Assembly: GCA_012026935.1 (NCBI GenBank)
Contig: VEPI01000034.1
Coordinates: forward strand, 1 to 44,134
DNA from: Melioribacter sp.
GTDB taxonomy: Bacteria; Bacteroidota; Ignavibacteria; Ignavibacteriales; Melioribacteraceae
DNA: 44,134 nucleotides
Reading direction: 5' to 3'
A program made the translations under genes and the position numbers. Of the stretch, positions 10,456 to 19,573 are shown in pieces; positions within the stretch are counted from its first letter, which is position 1, and every line of letters starts with the position of its first letter. Below the pieces are notes generated by a model. It searched no databases. It was given only the letters and a program-made list of their open reading frames with translations, and was not told the DNA's origin.

Positions 10456-10968
10456 CTAATCAAATAGATCGGCAAGATTTTTTATTTCTTCCGCGCTTAC
10501 GCGAAAGACTGTCCATTCATCCATCGGTTTTGCACCAAGATTTTTATAGAATTGAATCGCCGGTTCATTCCAATCCAAAACGCTCCATTCAATTCTTCCG
10601 CAGTTTCTTTCGAGTGCAAGTTTTCCAAGAAATGTTAGAAGAAGTTTTCCAATCCCTATCCCGCGCAGATGCGGTTTGATAAAAAGATCTTCAAGATAAA
10701 TTCCCGGTTTACCAACAAACGTAGAAAAGTTATGAAAGAAAAGTGCAAACCCGGCAGCTTCATTTTTATAGTCTGCAATTATTACTTCTGCAACTGTTCT
10801 CTCTCCGAAAAGTGTCTCAAGCAGTAATTCTTCAGTTGCAACAATTTCGTGAGAAAGTTTTTCGTACTCAGCAAGTCCGGTGATTAAATTGAGAATTAAC
10901 GGAACATCTTTTTTTTCTGCAAAACGGAAAGTAACATCCGGGTTTTTTGTTTTTATTAAACTGTTCAT
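10456..10968 (-). CDS. GNAT family N-acetyltransferase
   Basis: 170 aa; YLEDLFIKPHLRGIGIGKLLL acetyl-CoA-binding motif, WSVLDWNEPAIQFYKNLGA. Confidence 0.92.
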   Translation of the reverse strand: MNSLIKTKNPDVTFRFAEKKDVPLILNLITGLAEYEKLSHEIVATEELLLETLFGERTVAEVIIADYKNEAAGFALFFHNFSTFVGKPGIYLEDLFIKPHLRGIGIGKLLLTFLGKLALERNCGRIEWSVLDWNEPAIQFYKNLGAKPMDEWTVFRVSAEEIKNLADLFD

Positions 10969-11113
10969 AGAATACTCTTAGTTAGAAATTTTGGATGGGA
11001 ATATAATTCTATATTTCTTTGGCTGTCAAGGTAAAGACCTTGGCTAAATTTAATAACCCTTCCTTCCGCTTCGCCGCAAAGCGGGGCGCGTAGTAAAGGA
11101 TCAGGATCAAAGA

Positions 11114-11291
11114 TGTCAGGTTAGTTGATATTCATTGAATAGCGCAGACCTTCAGGTCGGCGAACAAACGTATAACGATGATGGCTTTAGCCGCATTTAA
11201 TGCTGCTAAAGTCGAAGTTCTTTTCTTTACTGTCCAACGAGCTAAAGCCTGTCCACAGCAGTCGGCTTGTTGCAATTTACTTAACCTGACA
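11114..11291. repeat. Palindrome-rich intergenic element bounded by a perfect 10-bp inverted repeat (MITE-like)
   Basis: TGTCAGGTTA at 11114-11123 and TAACCTGACA at 11282-11291; internal hairpin 11183-11213 and GACCTTCAGGTC. Confidence 0.45.
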
Positions 11292-11314
11292 GTATTTGGA
11301 ATGGGATGAACTTT

Positions 11315-11623
11315 TTATTTTTTCCAGAAATGTTTTTTCTTATTTGCAGCAGTACAACTTCCTCCCATTGAAATGCTTAAGCCCAAAAGATAGCCGAAAT
11401 TATACCATCCGCCGTTATTATAAACAGCATAGATTGCAACATTGCCATCAAACAGAGAAATAATAAAAGCTATCGGTGCAATTATTCCGTGCCATAGACC
11501 GTACCAGAAGCCAACCGGTTTAATATCTACTGCATATTGATATTGAATTGCATCGGCACAACTGCTTAACAATACAATCAATATAACCGAAGCCGTAACG
11601 ACTAATAATTTTTTGGAATGCAT
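11315..11623 (-). CDS. Small predicted lipoprotein/membrane protein
   Basis: 102 aa; lipobox-like VLLSSCAD then a hydrophobic segment. Confidence 0.65.
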   Translation of the reverse strand: MHSKKLLVVTASVILIVLLSSCADAIQYQYAVDIKPVGFWYGLWHGIIAPIAFIISLFDGNVAIYAVYNNGGWYNFGYLLGLSISMGGSCTAANKKKHFWKK

Positions 11624-11896
11624 TTTCTGTCCTATTTTTTAAAGGAATATATAATTATAAAATTATTATAACCTTTTAATATAATAGCTACAACATCAAA
11701 GATTCGGACGCACTAAAGCGCTGGATAGGTGACAACTTTTTTAGAATTTTGAAAACACATTTAAAACTAATATTTCAATGTGAGAAGCAACAATACTGAA
11801 GCAGCTCCTACCCAAGAAAGAACAACTGCAGCTCGTTTTTGGTCACTTTCAAGACAAGAAATAGCCTCATCAAAAAAGGAAACTGTAAATCAAAAA

Positions 11897-12505
11897 TTAT
11901 TTCCCAGAGTGTCTTTCAACAAGTTTATTTACAACGTCTTCAAGCTCAATATTTTGTTCGGCTAGCATTACTAACAGATGATAAATTAAATCCGCAGTTT
12001 CATTTACAATTTCGTTCTTATCGCGGTTCTTTGCCGCTATAACGGTTTCAATTGCTTCTTCACCAACTTTCTGAATTATTCTATTGGCACCTTCCTTAAA
12101 CAATTTGGTAGTGTAGGAATTTTCCGGAAGCTTTTTCTTTCTTTCTTTTATCAACGCACTCAACCGGTTTAGAAAATTAATATTAGATTTCTCAACACCA
12201 AAGCATGAGTAATCACCCGTATGGCATGTTGGACCAACGGGTTTTGCAAAGATCAATAATGAATCATTATCACAATCTTTTTTAATATCCACAAGATTTA
12301 AGAAGTTGCCGGACGTTTCCCCTTTTGTCCATAATGCATTTTTAGTTCTGCTGAAAAACGTAACGCGTTGCGTTTCAATCGTTTTTGCAAACGCTTCATT
12401 GTTCATAAATCCAACCATCAATACCTGGCTGGTTTGAAAATCCACAACAACTGCGGGAATTAATCCGCCGAGTTTTTCAAAGTTTAATTCTTCAGCTTTT
12501 ATCAT
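11897..12505 (-). CDS. hisIE: Bifunctional phosphoribosyl-AMP cyclohydrolase / phosphoribosyl-ATP diphosphatase
   Basis: 202 aa; TRKN-like [38 protein letters not shown] (HisI), then C-terminal HisE domain. Confidence 0.95.
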   Translation of the reverse strand: MIKAEELNFEKLGGLIPAVVVDFQTSQVLMVGFMNNEAFAKTIETQRVTFFSRTKNALWTKGETSGNFLNLVDIKKDCDNDSLLIFAKPVGPTCHTGDYSCFGVEKSNINFLNRLSALIKERKKKLPENSYTTKLFKEGANRIIQKVGEEAIETVIAAKNRDKNEIVNETADLIYHLLVMLAEQNIELEDVVNKLVERHSGK

Positions 12506-13254
12506 AAACGCACTCTTATACCATTTAATTTCAGATATTGTTTTAGATCTTTAATCCCAAGCTCGCTGTAATGAAAAAGACTTGCGGCAAGGCAAGCATC
12601 AACGCCGGCATTAAACGCATTTAGAAAATGTTCTTTTGTTCCCGCTCCGCCGGATGCAATCACGGGAATTGTAACACTCTTTACAACTTGTTTCAGAAAT
12701 CCCAAATCGTAACCTTCTTTTGTGCCGTCATGATCCATTGATGTTAACAAAATTTCTCCTGCGCCAAGCTCATTAACTTTTTAGCACCAGCTTAATCCTT
12801 CAAGTTCGGTTTCTTCTTTTCCACCCTTGATAAATATCTTTTTGATTCCGTCTATTAGCTTCACATCAATTGCTGCAACAACCGCTTGACTGCCGAACCG
12901 TTTTGCCGCTTCTGTAATTAAAGAATGTTTTTTTACAATGGAAGAATTAAGAGAAACTTTATCGGCACCTGCTCGAAGCAAAGCTTCAATATCGTTTAAC
13001 TCGGATATTCCGCCGCCGACAGTAAACGGCATTCTAATTACACCGGCAACATTTTTTACTAACTCAACAAGCGTTTTCCTTTTTTCTATTGATGCAGTAA
13101 TATCAAGAAATACAAGTTCATCGGCTCCTTCGTGATAATATCTTTCAGCAAGTTCAACAGCAGAACCGGCATCACGCAGATCAACAAAGTTTGTACCCTT
13201 TACAACTCTGCCGTCTTTTACATCAAGACAGGGAATAATTCTTTTACTTACCAA
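12502..13254 (-). pseudogene. hisF: Imidazole glycerol phosphate synthase cyclase subunit HisF, interrupted by an in-frame TAA at 12781-12783
   Basis: ORFs 12781-13254 and 12502-12750 are in the same frame (13254-12750=504). Reading through gives ...[37 protein letters not shown]..., otherwise a full-length HisF. Confidence 0.85.
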
Positions 13255-13963
13255 ATTCTGCCAGCTCCTTTAATAAAATTTTATTTTCATAAATTGCTTT
13301 GCCAACAACCGCTGCATTACATTTTAATTTATCTAATTCGATCAGATCATTCATATTGCTTATACCGCCTGAAGCAATGATAAATATATCCGGGAAAATA
13401 TCTTTAAGATTCTTATACAACAGAAAGCTAGGTCCTTCAAGCATTCCGTCTTTTTCAATATCCGTGATGAGAAATTGTCTTAGTCCGTATTCGTAACACT
13501 GAGTAATGTAATCATTGATTTCAAGAGCTGAGTTTTCACTCCAGCCCTTTATAACAATTTCTCCCTCTAATGTATCTGCGGCAATAATTATTTTCTCCTG
13601 AGAAACTTTTTGCATTACTTTTTCAAATTCGGGTCTGTTAACAAACGGCAGTGAACCAATCACAATTTGGTCAACTCCAATTGCCAATAACTTTGAAGCA
13701 TCGTCAACGCTTCTAATCCCGCCGCCGAATTCTATCTTTAATTTTGTTTTATGCTTTATCTCTTCAATAATTTTTAATGTTGATATCTTTCCTTCCTTTG
13801 AGCCGGAAAGATCTACAATGTGTATTTGTTCAAATCCAAAATCAGAATAAACCTTGGCTTGATCGAGAGGATTTTCCGAATAGACTTTAGCCGATGCAAA
13901 ATCACCTTTCTTTAAGCGCACGACTTCCCCGTTCAGTATATCTATTGCAGGTATGATTAACAT
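13244..13963 (-). CDS. hisA: Phosphoribosylformimino-5-aminoimidazole carboxamide ribotide isomerase
   Basis: 239 aa; MLIIPAIDILNGEVVRLKKGD, FGGGIRS, ASGGISNMNDL. Confidence 0.95.
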   Translation of the reverse strand: MLIIPAIDILNGEVVRLKKGDFASAKVYSENPLDQAKVYSDFGFEQIHIVDLSGSKEGKISTLKIIEEIKHKTKLKIEFGGGIRSVDDASKLLAIGVDQIVIGSLPFVNRPEFEKVMQKVSQEKIIIAADTLEGEIVIKGWSENSALEINDYITQCYEYGLRQFLITDIEKDGMLEGPSFLLYKNLKDIFPDIFIIASGGISNMNDLIELDKLKCNAAVVGKAIYENKILLKELAEFGK

Positions 13964-14544
13964 TTTTCTATAAAGTTTTTAATTAATTGACTTCCAGCAG
14001 GACCGGATTTTTCCGGATGGAACTGAACGCCGAAGTAATTATCTTTTTCAATTGAAGCACAGAACTCCACATCATAGTTGCAGACAGAAGTTGAATGTTT
14101 ATTATTTGGCACATAAAAAGAATGCGCGAAATAGAAAAACTCGCCATCTTTTATATCATCAAATAGTTTTGATGTCTTCGCGTAACTCACTTGATTCCAT
14201 CCCATATGAGGAACTTTTATTTTACTTTCATCAAACTTCTCTGTCGAGTATGGGAAGATTCCTAAACCGTGAACATTCCCCTCTTTGGATTTATCGCAAA
14301 GCAATTGCATACCTAAACAAATTCCCAATATTGGTTTTTTTACAACGCGCAGCATTGTAAATAAGTTTGTCATGTGCAGATGTCTAATAGCAAATGATGC
14401 TTCGCCAACTCCGGGAAAAATAATTTTTTCCGAGTTGCAAATTTCATGTTCGTTTTTTGTGATTTTAAATTCACATTTCAAATCAATTAATACATTTGCT
14501 ACGGAAGCAGTATTCCCGGCACCGTAATCAATCAACGAAATCAT
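13957..14544 (-). CDS. hisH: Imidazole glycerol phosphate synthase glutaminase subunit
   Basis: 195 aa; LIDYGAGNTASV, GICLGMQLL, FGVQFHPEKSG. Confidence 0.95.
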   Translation of the reverse strand: MISLIDYGAGNTASVANVLIDLKCEFKITKNEHEICNSEKIIFPGVGEASFAIRHLHMTNLFTMLRVVKKPILGICLGMQLLCDKSKEGNVHGLGIFPYSTEKFDESKIKVPHMGWNQVSYAKTSKLFDDIKDGEFFYFAHSFYVPNNKHSTSVCNYDVEFCASIEKDNYFGVQFHPEKSGPAGSQLIKNFIEKC

Positions 14545-15152
14545 ATCAATCCTTTTGTTGAAGGCAGACTGCCTTTATTTCTAGAATCATATTTTAATGC
14601 ATTGTTCAATGCGCGTGCAAATGCTTTGAAAATTGCCTCGGCTTTGTGATGATCATTTTCACCGACTGCTTTTATATGAATATTCGCACGCAATCCCATC
14701 GAAAGTCCGCGGAAAAATTCTTTGAACAATTCTGTCGGGAACCCGCCAACCATTTCCCGTTTAAATTTACAATTGAAAGATAAATACGCGCGCCCGCCAA
14801 GATCAATTGCACATTGCGCGAGTGCATCATCCATCGGCAGCATAAATCCGTAACGCTCGATCCCCTTACGGTTGCCAAGTGCGTTGCTCATCGCTTCACC
14901 TAAAGCAATCCCAGCATCTTCAACCGAATGATGTTCATCAATGTGTAAGTCTCCCTTAACAATAATTTCCAAATTGATATTCGAATGTTTTGCCAATTGT
15001 TCCAGCATGTGATCGAAAAAACCAATACCGGTTTTAATTTTAGAATTGCCTGAGCCGTCTAAATCTAATTTTATTTTTATATCTGTCTCTTTAGTTTTGC
15101 GTTGATGACTTGCTTTACGGACAATTTTCTTTTTTAATTTTTGCTTTTTCAT
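14541..15152 (-). CDS. hisB: Imidazoleglycerol-phosphate dehydratase
   Basis: 203 aa; GIGFFDHMLEQLAKHS, DEHHSVEDAGIALGEA, ENDHHKAEAIFKAFARAL. Confidence 0.96.
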   Translation of the reverse strand: MKKQKLKKKIVRKASHQRKTKETDIKIKLDLDGSGNSKIKTGIGFFDHMLEQLAKHSNINLEIIVKGDLHIDEHHSVEDAGIALGEAMSNALGNRKGIERYGFMLPMDDALAQCAIDLGGRAYLSFNCKFKREMVGGFPTELFKEFFRGLSMGLRANIHIKAVGENDHHKAEAIFKAFARALNNALKYDSRNKGSLPSTKGLI

Positions 15153-16192
15153 AAAACATTCCGCAGTTCATTTATAAATTTATGATTTTGTTCCCTAGTT
15201 CCCACCGAGACTCTCAAACAATTTTTTACTTGATTACTTCTATCACGAATAACAATTCCCTTTTCAATTAATTTGTTATAAACCTCCGTGGGATTTTCAC
15301 ATTCGAACAAAACATAATTACTCTCGGTGGGGAACACTTTTTTTATTTTAGGATTTGATTTTAATTCATTCGTAATAAACTGCCGTTCTATTTTAATCGC
15401 CTCTACAAATTTATCTTTTTGCAAATTATTTTTTAATGCGTTTAGTATAACTTGAGTTGTAAGCTTGTTTAGATTGTATGGCATTTTAATTTTATATAAA
15501 AGACTAACTATTTGCGACGAAGCCACACAATAACCGCATCTTACTCCGGCCAATCCCCAAGCTTTAGAAAATGTTCTTGAAACGATTAAGTTAGGATAAT
15601 CCTGAATTGAATTTATCAGCGAAGGTTTATCAGCAAATTCAATGTAAGCTTCATCAACCAGGACAACTCCATTAAAGTTTTTTGCCAACTCAAAAATAAG
15701 TTTCGAGTCAATCAGATTTCCGGTTGGATTGTTAGGTGAACATATAAAAATTACTTTTGTGTTTTTTGTGATTGATTTATAAATTTTTTCGAGATCAGGC
15801 TGCCATGATTTATCCAATGGGACCGATATTGCTGAAACTTCATTTACATCACAGACAACTTTATACATTCCGTAAGTCGGTTCAAGTGTGATTGCATTAT
15901 CAACAGCCGGTTCGCAGAATATTCTAACAACCAAATCAATTATTTCATCGGAGCCAACTCCAATGAATAAATTTTCTTTTTCTACTTTAAGATACGCGCC
16001 TAATTCTTCTCTCAGCATATTATGGAACGGATCCGGATAGCGGTTCAACCCGACATTCCATTCATCTTTGACAACAGAACCAAAACTATTTTCATTTGCG
16101 TCCAGCAATATACCGGTCATATGATCTCCGCGTGCCGAAGTATATGGCTTTAACTTCAAAATATTCTTTCGTACTAACGATTCAATTTCCAT
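15149..16192 (-). CDS. hisC: Histidinol-phosphate aminotransferase
   Basis: 347 aa; LDANENSFG, SPNNPTGNLI, VDEAYIEFA, SRTFSKAWGLAGVRCGY. Confidence 0.95.
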   Translation of the reverse strand: MEIESLVRKNILKLKPYTSARGDHMTGILLDANENSFGSVVKDEWNVGLNRYPDPFHNMLREELGAYLKVEKENLFIGVGSDEIIDLVVRIFCEPAVDNAITLEPTYGMYKVVCDVNEVSAISVPLDKSWQPDLEKIYKSITKNTKVIFICSPNNPTGNLIDSKLIFELAKNFNGVVLVDEAYIEFADKPSLINSIQDYPNLIVSRTFSKAWGLAGVRCGYCVASSQIVSLLYKIKMPYNLNKLTTQVILNALKNNLQKDKFVEAIKIERQFITNELKSNPKIKKVFPTESNYVLFECENPTEVYNKLIEKGIVIRDRSNQVKNCLRVSVGTREQNHKFINELRNVL

Positions 16193-17471
16193 TCTTCATC
16201 CTTACTTTAATTGCGTTTGCGTGTGCATCTAATTTTTCAAGCGATGCCAACTTGATCACTGTTGAGGCAATATTTTTAAAACCGATTCTATTCACGTTTT
16301 GAAATGTCATTGTTTTCATGAATGATTCGACAGAAATTCCGCCAAATGTTTTTGCATAACCGTATGTCGGTAGAGAATGATTAGTTCCTGATGCATAATC
16401 GCCAATGCTTTCTGATGAATAACTCCCTAAAAATACAGAGCCGGCATTCACAATTTTCTTTTTATACTTTTCTGCATTGCTGATATTCAGTATCAAATGT
16501 TCCGGTGCATACTTATTACTTAATTCAATCGCTTCTTCAATTGAATTGACAATAAGGACAAACGAATTCTTCAATGCGCCATTTATAATATTTTTTCTAA
16601 ATAAATATTTTTTTTGTTTTTTAATCTCAACCTGAACTTGAGCTGCTAATTTCTCACTCGAAGTTAAAAGGATTACCTGGCTGTCAACGCCATGTTCGGC
16701 TTGGGAGAGCAAGTCAGCAGCGACAAATGAAGGATTTGCTTTTTCGTCTGCTATTACTAAAACTTCACTTGGCCCGGACGGCATATCAATCGCACTACCT
16801 TGCGGATCAATACTAACAAGTGATTTAGCAGCTGTTACATATTGATTTCCGGGTCCAAATAGTTTATCAACCTTTTGAATTGATTTATCGCCATACGCCA
16901 ATAACGCAATTCCCTGCGCTCCGCCGATTTTATAAAATTCATCTACTTCACAAATCTTAGCGGCAAATAAAACTGCGGGATTAATTTCTTTTTTTGTTGG
17001 GGACAATGCCGCTACTCTTTTGCATCCCGCAATGCGAGCCGGTATTCCTAACATCAGCATTGTTGATGGAAGAACGGCTGTACCCCCCGGAATATATAAA
17101 CCAACATTCTCGATTGCTCGGAATTTCCGCGAGCAGTTTATTCCGTTCATTGTTTCTATTGAATAATTTTTTGGATACTGTTGAGTATGAAATCTTTCAA
17201 TATTCTTGAATGCCGCCAGTATTGCTTTCTTTGATTCTCGATCTAATAATTTCTCAGCTAGTTCAATTTCTTTTTTTGATACGGCAATATTGTTTTCTTC
17301 AAAGCCGTCGTATTTCTTTGCATATTTTAGAGCGGCTACTAGACCATTCTTCTTAACATCGGCAATTATCGGTTTAACAATTTCATAAACCTTTTCTAAT
17401 TCAATTGCCGGACGCAAGAATAATTCCCGTAATTTATTCCGAGAAATATTTTTTATCGAAAAGCTTTTCAT
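16182..17471 (-). CDS. hisD: Histidinol dehydrogenase
   Basis: 429 aa; GLYIPGGTAVLPSTMLM, FGPGNQYVTAAK, AIDMPSGPSEVLVIAD, YAPEHLIL. Confidence 0.96.
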   Translation of the reverse strand: MKSFSIKNISRNKLRELFLRPAIELEKVYEIVKPIIADVKKNGLVAALKYAKKYDGFEENNIAVSKKEIELAEKLLDRESKKAILAAFKNIERFHTQQYPKNYSIETMNGINCSRKFRAIENVGLYIPGGTAVLPSTMLMLGIPARIAGCKRVAALSPTKKEINPAVLFAAKICEVDEFYKIGGAQGIALLAYGDKSIQKVDKLFGPGNQYVTAAKSLVSIDPQGSAIDMPSGPSEVLVIADEKANPSFVAADLLSQAEHGVDSQVILLTSSEKLAAQVQVEIKKQKKYLFRKNIINGALKNSFVLIVNSIEEAIELSNKYAPEHLILNISNAEKYKKKIVNAGSVFLGSYSSESIGDYASGTNHSLPTYGYAKTFGGISVESFMKTMTFQNVNRIGFKNIASTVIKLASLEKLDAHANAIKVRMKNGN

Positions 17472-18337
17472 AGTATCATATTCTCAATTGGTATCAATAA
17501 TAATCCGGATGCACCGGCTTCATGTAAATCATTTTGAATATTCCAGAATGTATCTGAAGGAATTACGGCATGTACGGCAAGCATTGATTCATCCGCAAGA
17601 GGAAGTATAGTTGGACTTTTTAACGAAGGTAATATTTCTCTAATTTTTGTAAGTGCAGTTTTGGGTACATTCATCATTAAATACTTGGATGCTTTTGCAT
17701 TTAGAGCAGATTCAATCCTTGCAATTAAATTTTTTAATACAGTATACTTCTCGGAATCTTTATCAATATTTTTATTGCCAATGAGAATGGCTTCGGAATC
17801 GAAAACGTTTGTAAACTTTTTAAGTTTATTCAGCTTTAAAGTATTTCCGGTTGAGACTATATCGCAAATACAATCTGCAATACCAAGAGAGGGTGCAATT
17901 TCAACTGAACCGCTGATCTGAATTATCTTTGCATCTATTTTTTGGTTGCGGAAATAGTTCGACAATATCTTTGGATATGAAGTAGCAACTCGTTTGCCGT
18001 TCAATTCATCCAGATTAAGCATCTGTTTATCTTCAGGAATTGCAATCATTAATGTGCATTTCCCATAACCGAGCTTTTTAATCGTATCAACATCAGCTTC
18101 TTTTTCGATAACTACATTTTCGCCGACAATTCCAATATCTGCAACACCGTCTTGCACATATTCAGGAATATCGTCATCGCGTAGAAACAGCAAGTCTAAT
18201 TCGAAATTGCGCGATGAGACTAACAAACGGTCTGAATAGTTTTCGATATCCAATCCGCAAGTCCGCAGAAGTTGTAAGGACTTTTCAGTAAGTCTTCCGC
18301 TTTTTTGAATAGCCAATTTTAGATTTCCGTTTAACAT
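17468..18337 (-). CDS. hisG: ATP phosphoribosyltransferase, long form
   Basis: 289 aa; LAIQKSGRLTEKSLQLL, DDIPEYVQDGVADIGIVGENV, DIVSTGNTLK; C-terminal regulatory domain present. Confidence 0.95.
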   Translation of the reverse strand: MLNGNLKLAIQKSGRLTEKSLQLLRTCGLDIENYSDRLLVSSRNFELDLLFLRDDDIPEYVQDGVADIGIVGENVVIEKEADVDTIKKLGYGKCTLMIAIPEDKQMLNLDELNGKRVATSYPKILSNYFRNQKIDAKIIQISGSVEIAPSLGIADCICDIVSTGNTLKLNKLKKFTNVFDSEAILIGNKNIDKDSEKYTVLKNLIARIESALNAKASKYLMMNVPKTALTKIREILPSLKSPTILPLADESMLAVHAVIPSDTFWNIQNDLHEAGASGLLLIPIENMIL

Positions 18338-18354
18338 AACTTCTCCTTTAAAAC

Positions 18355-18378
18355 AAAAAACCCCGTTGATAGCGGGGT
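18355..18378 (-). terminator. Intrinsic terminator between leader peptide and hisG (candidate attenuator)
   Basis: Minus strand CCCCG-ctatcaa-CGGGG-TTTTTT, directly before AAAGGAGAAGTT-ATG of hisG. Confidence 0.85.
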
Positions 18379-18406
18379 GTCATTTCTAAGTAATTTATAA
18401 ATTTAG

Positions 18407-18472
18407 TTATAGCACTCCGGCTTCCTTAATAAGGAATAAATGATGGTGAATATGATGGATTGCTAATAACAT
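18407..18472 (-). CDS. hisL: His operon leader peptide (21 aa)
   Basis: Minus strand ATG TTA TTA GCA ATC CAT CAT ATT CAC CAT CAT TTA TTC CTT ATT AAG GAA GCC GGA GTG CTA TAA = MLLAIHHIHHHLFLIKEAGVL*; five His codons in six, upstream of a terminator and hisG. Confidence 0.9.
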   Translation of the reverse strand: MLLAIHHIHHHLFLIKEAGVL

Positions 18473-18495
18473 TGTTTTGTTGTTTTTTTCTTGTG

Positions 18496-18526
18496 CAAAT
18501 ATAATTTTTCCGGAAGAATTATCAAA
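18496..18526 (-). promoter_or_regulatory. Bacteroidota-type promoter of the his operon (-33 TTTG, 19-bp spacer, -7 TATATTTG)
   Basis: Minus strand TTTG-ATAATTCTTCCGGAAAAAT-TATATTTG, matching TTTG-N19-21-TAnnTTTG; about 23 nt upstream of the leader ATG. Confidence 0.7.
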
Positions 18527-18617
18527 TAATTTCTTAAATAAACTTTGATGAATAAGATCACTTCATCTTTTAGATCGTATTCATATATTGAATTAAGAAT
18601 TTAGAACTGAATGCAAA

Positions 18618-19457
18618 ATGACAAACTGTTTTTTCGTTTCGGATATCCATGGTAGAAGTGAATTATATAATAAATTATTTAATGAGATCTTAATTCAAAA
18701 ACCTAAAGCTGTTTTCTTAGGCGGAGATCTTCTGCCGCATCACTATCTTCATAAAAACTTTGTCTTCGATTTCCTTCAGCTAAATCTTCAAATATTAAAA
18801 ACCAAACTTGAAAGCCGTTATCCTAAAATTTTCTTAATCCTTGGCAATGACGATGCCAGGATTGAAGAACCGTTAATTCAGAAACTTGAAGAAGAATCAT
18901 TAATAGAATATATCCATTTCCGCAAAACAGATTTTATGGAATATGAAATTTACGGTTATGCCTTTACGCCGCCCTCTCCATTTTTATTAAAGGATTGGGA
19001 GAAATATGATGTTTCAAGGTTTGTTGACCCGGGATCGATATCGCCGGAAGAAGGGAAAAGAACAGTTGATGTTTCTTTACATGAGAAAAAATATTCCACA
19101 ATAAAAGATGATTTGAATTCACTTACTAAAAATGATGATCTTACTAAAGCAATCTTTCTTTTCCATGGACCTCCGTATCAAACAAATTTAGACTGTGTTG
19201 CGACAAACACCAAATTAGTTGATCATGTGCCGGTTGATTCTCATGTTGGAAGTATTGCAATGAAAAGATTTATTGAAAAGAAACAACCGCTGATTACATT
19301 ACACGGTCATATTCATGAATCTGCACAGATTTCCGGAAGTTGGAAAGATAAAATTGGTCAGACATATTGTTTCAGTGCAGCTCATAAAGGAAACGAACTT
19401 GCTTTAGTTAAATTCGAATTGAGCAATCCGGAAACAGCAGAACGAATTCTTATTTAA
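18618..19457 (+). CDS. Metallophosphoesterase
   Basis: 279 aa; FVSDIHGRSELY, GGDLLPHH, LGNDDAR, LFHGPPYQT, LHGHIHES. Confidence 0.9.
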   Translation: MTNCFFVSDIHGRSELYNKLFNEILIQKPKAVFLGGDLLPHHYLHKNFVFDFLQLNLQILKTKLESRYPKIFLILGNDDARIEEPLIQKLEEESLIEYIHFRKTDFMEYEIYGYAFTPPSPFLLKDWEKYDVSRFVDPGSISPEEGKRTVDVSLHEKKYSTIKDDLNSLTKNDDLTKAIFLFHGPPYQTNLDCVATNTKLVDHVPVDSHVGSIAMKRFIEKKQPLITLHGHIHESAQISGSWKDKIGQTYCFSAAHKGNELALVKFELSNPETAERILI

Positions 19458-19470
19458 GAACTACTGAAAT

Positions 19471-19560
19471 AAAATTATGTCATTTTGGTCGAAGGGAGAA
19501 ATTTTTTTCTGTAAGATTTCTCCGCTGTTCCGCTTCTTCGAAATGACATTTCATAATTTT
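19471..19560. repeat. Long imperfect palindrome between convergent genes
   Basis: AAAATTATGTCATTTTGGTCGAAGGGAGAAAT...ATTTCTCC...CTTCGAAATGACATTTCATAATTTT; arms mirror each other. Confidence 0.65.
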
Positions 19561-19573
19561 TCAGACGTCTTTT

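Noticed and set aside
18372-18408. AT-rich self-complementary stretch AAATTTATAAATT between leader stop and terminator
   Set aside because: Probably only AT-rich linker; weak pairing and no specific role needed for the attenuator model.
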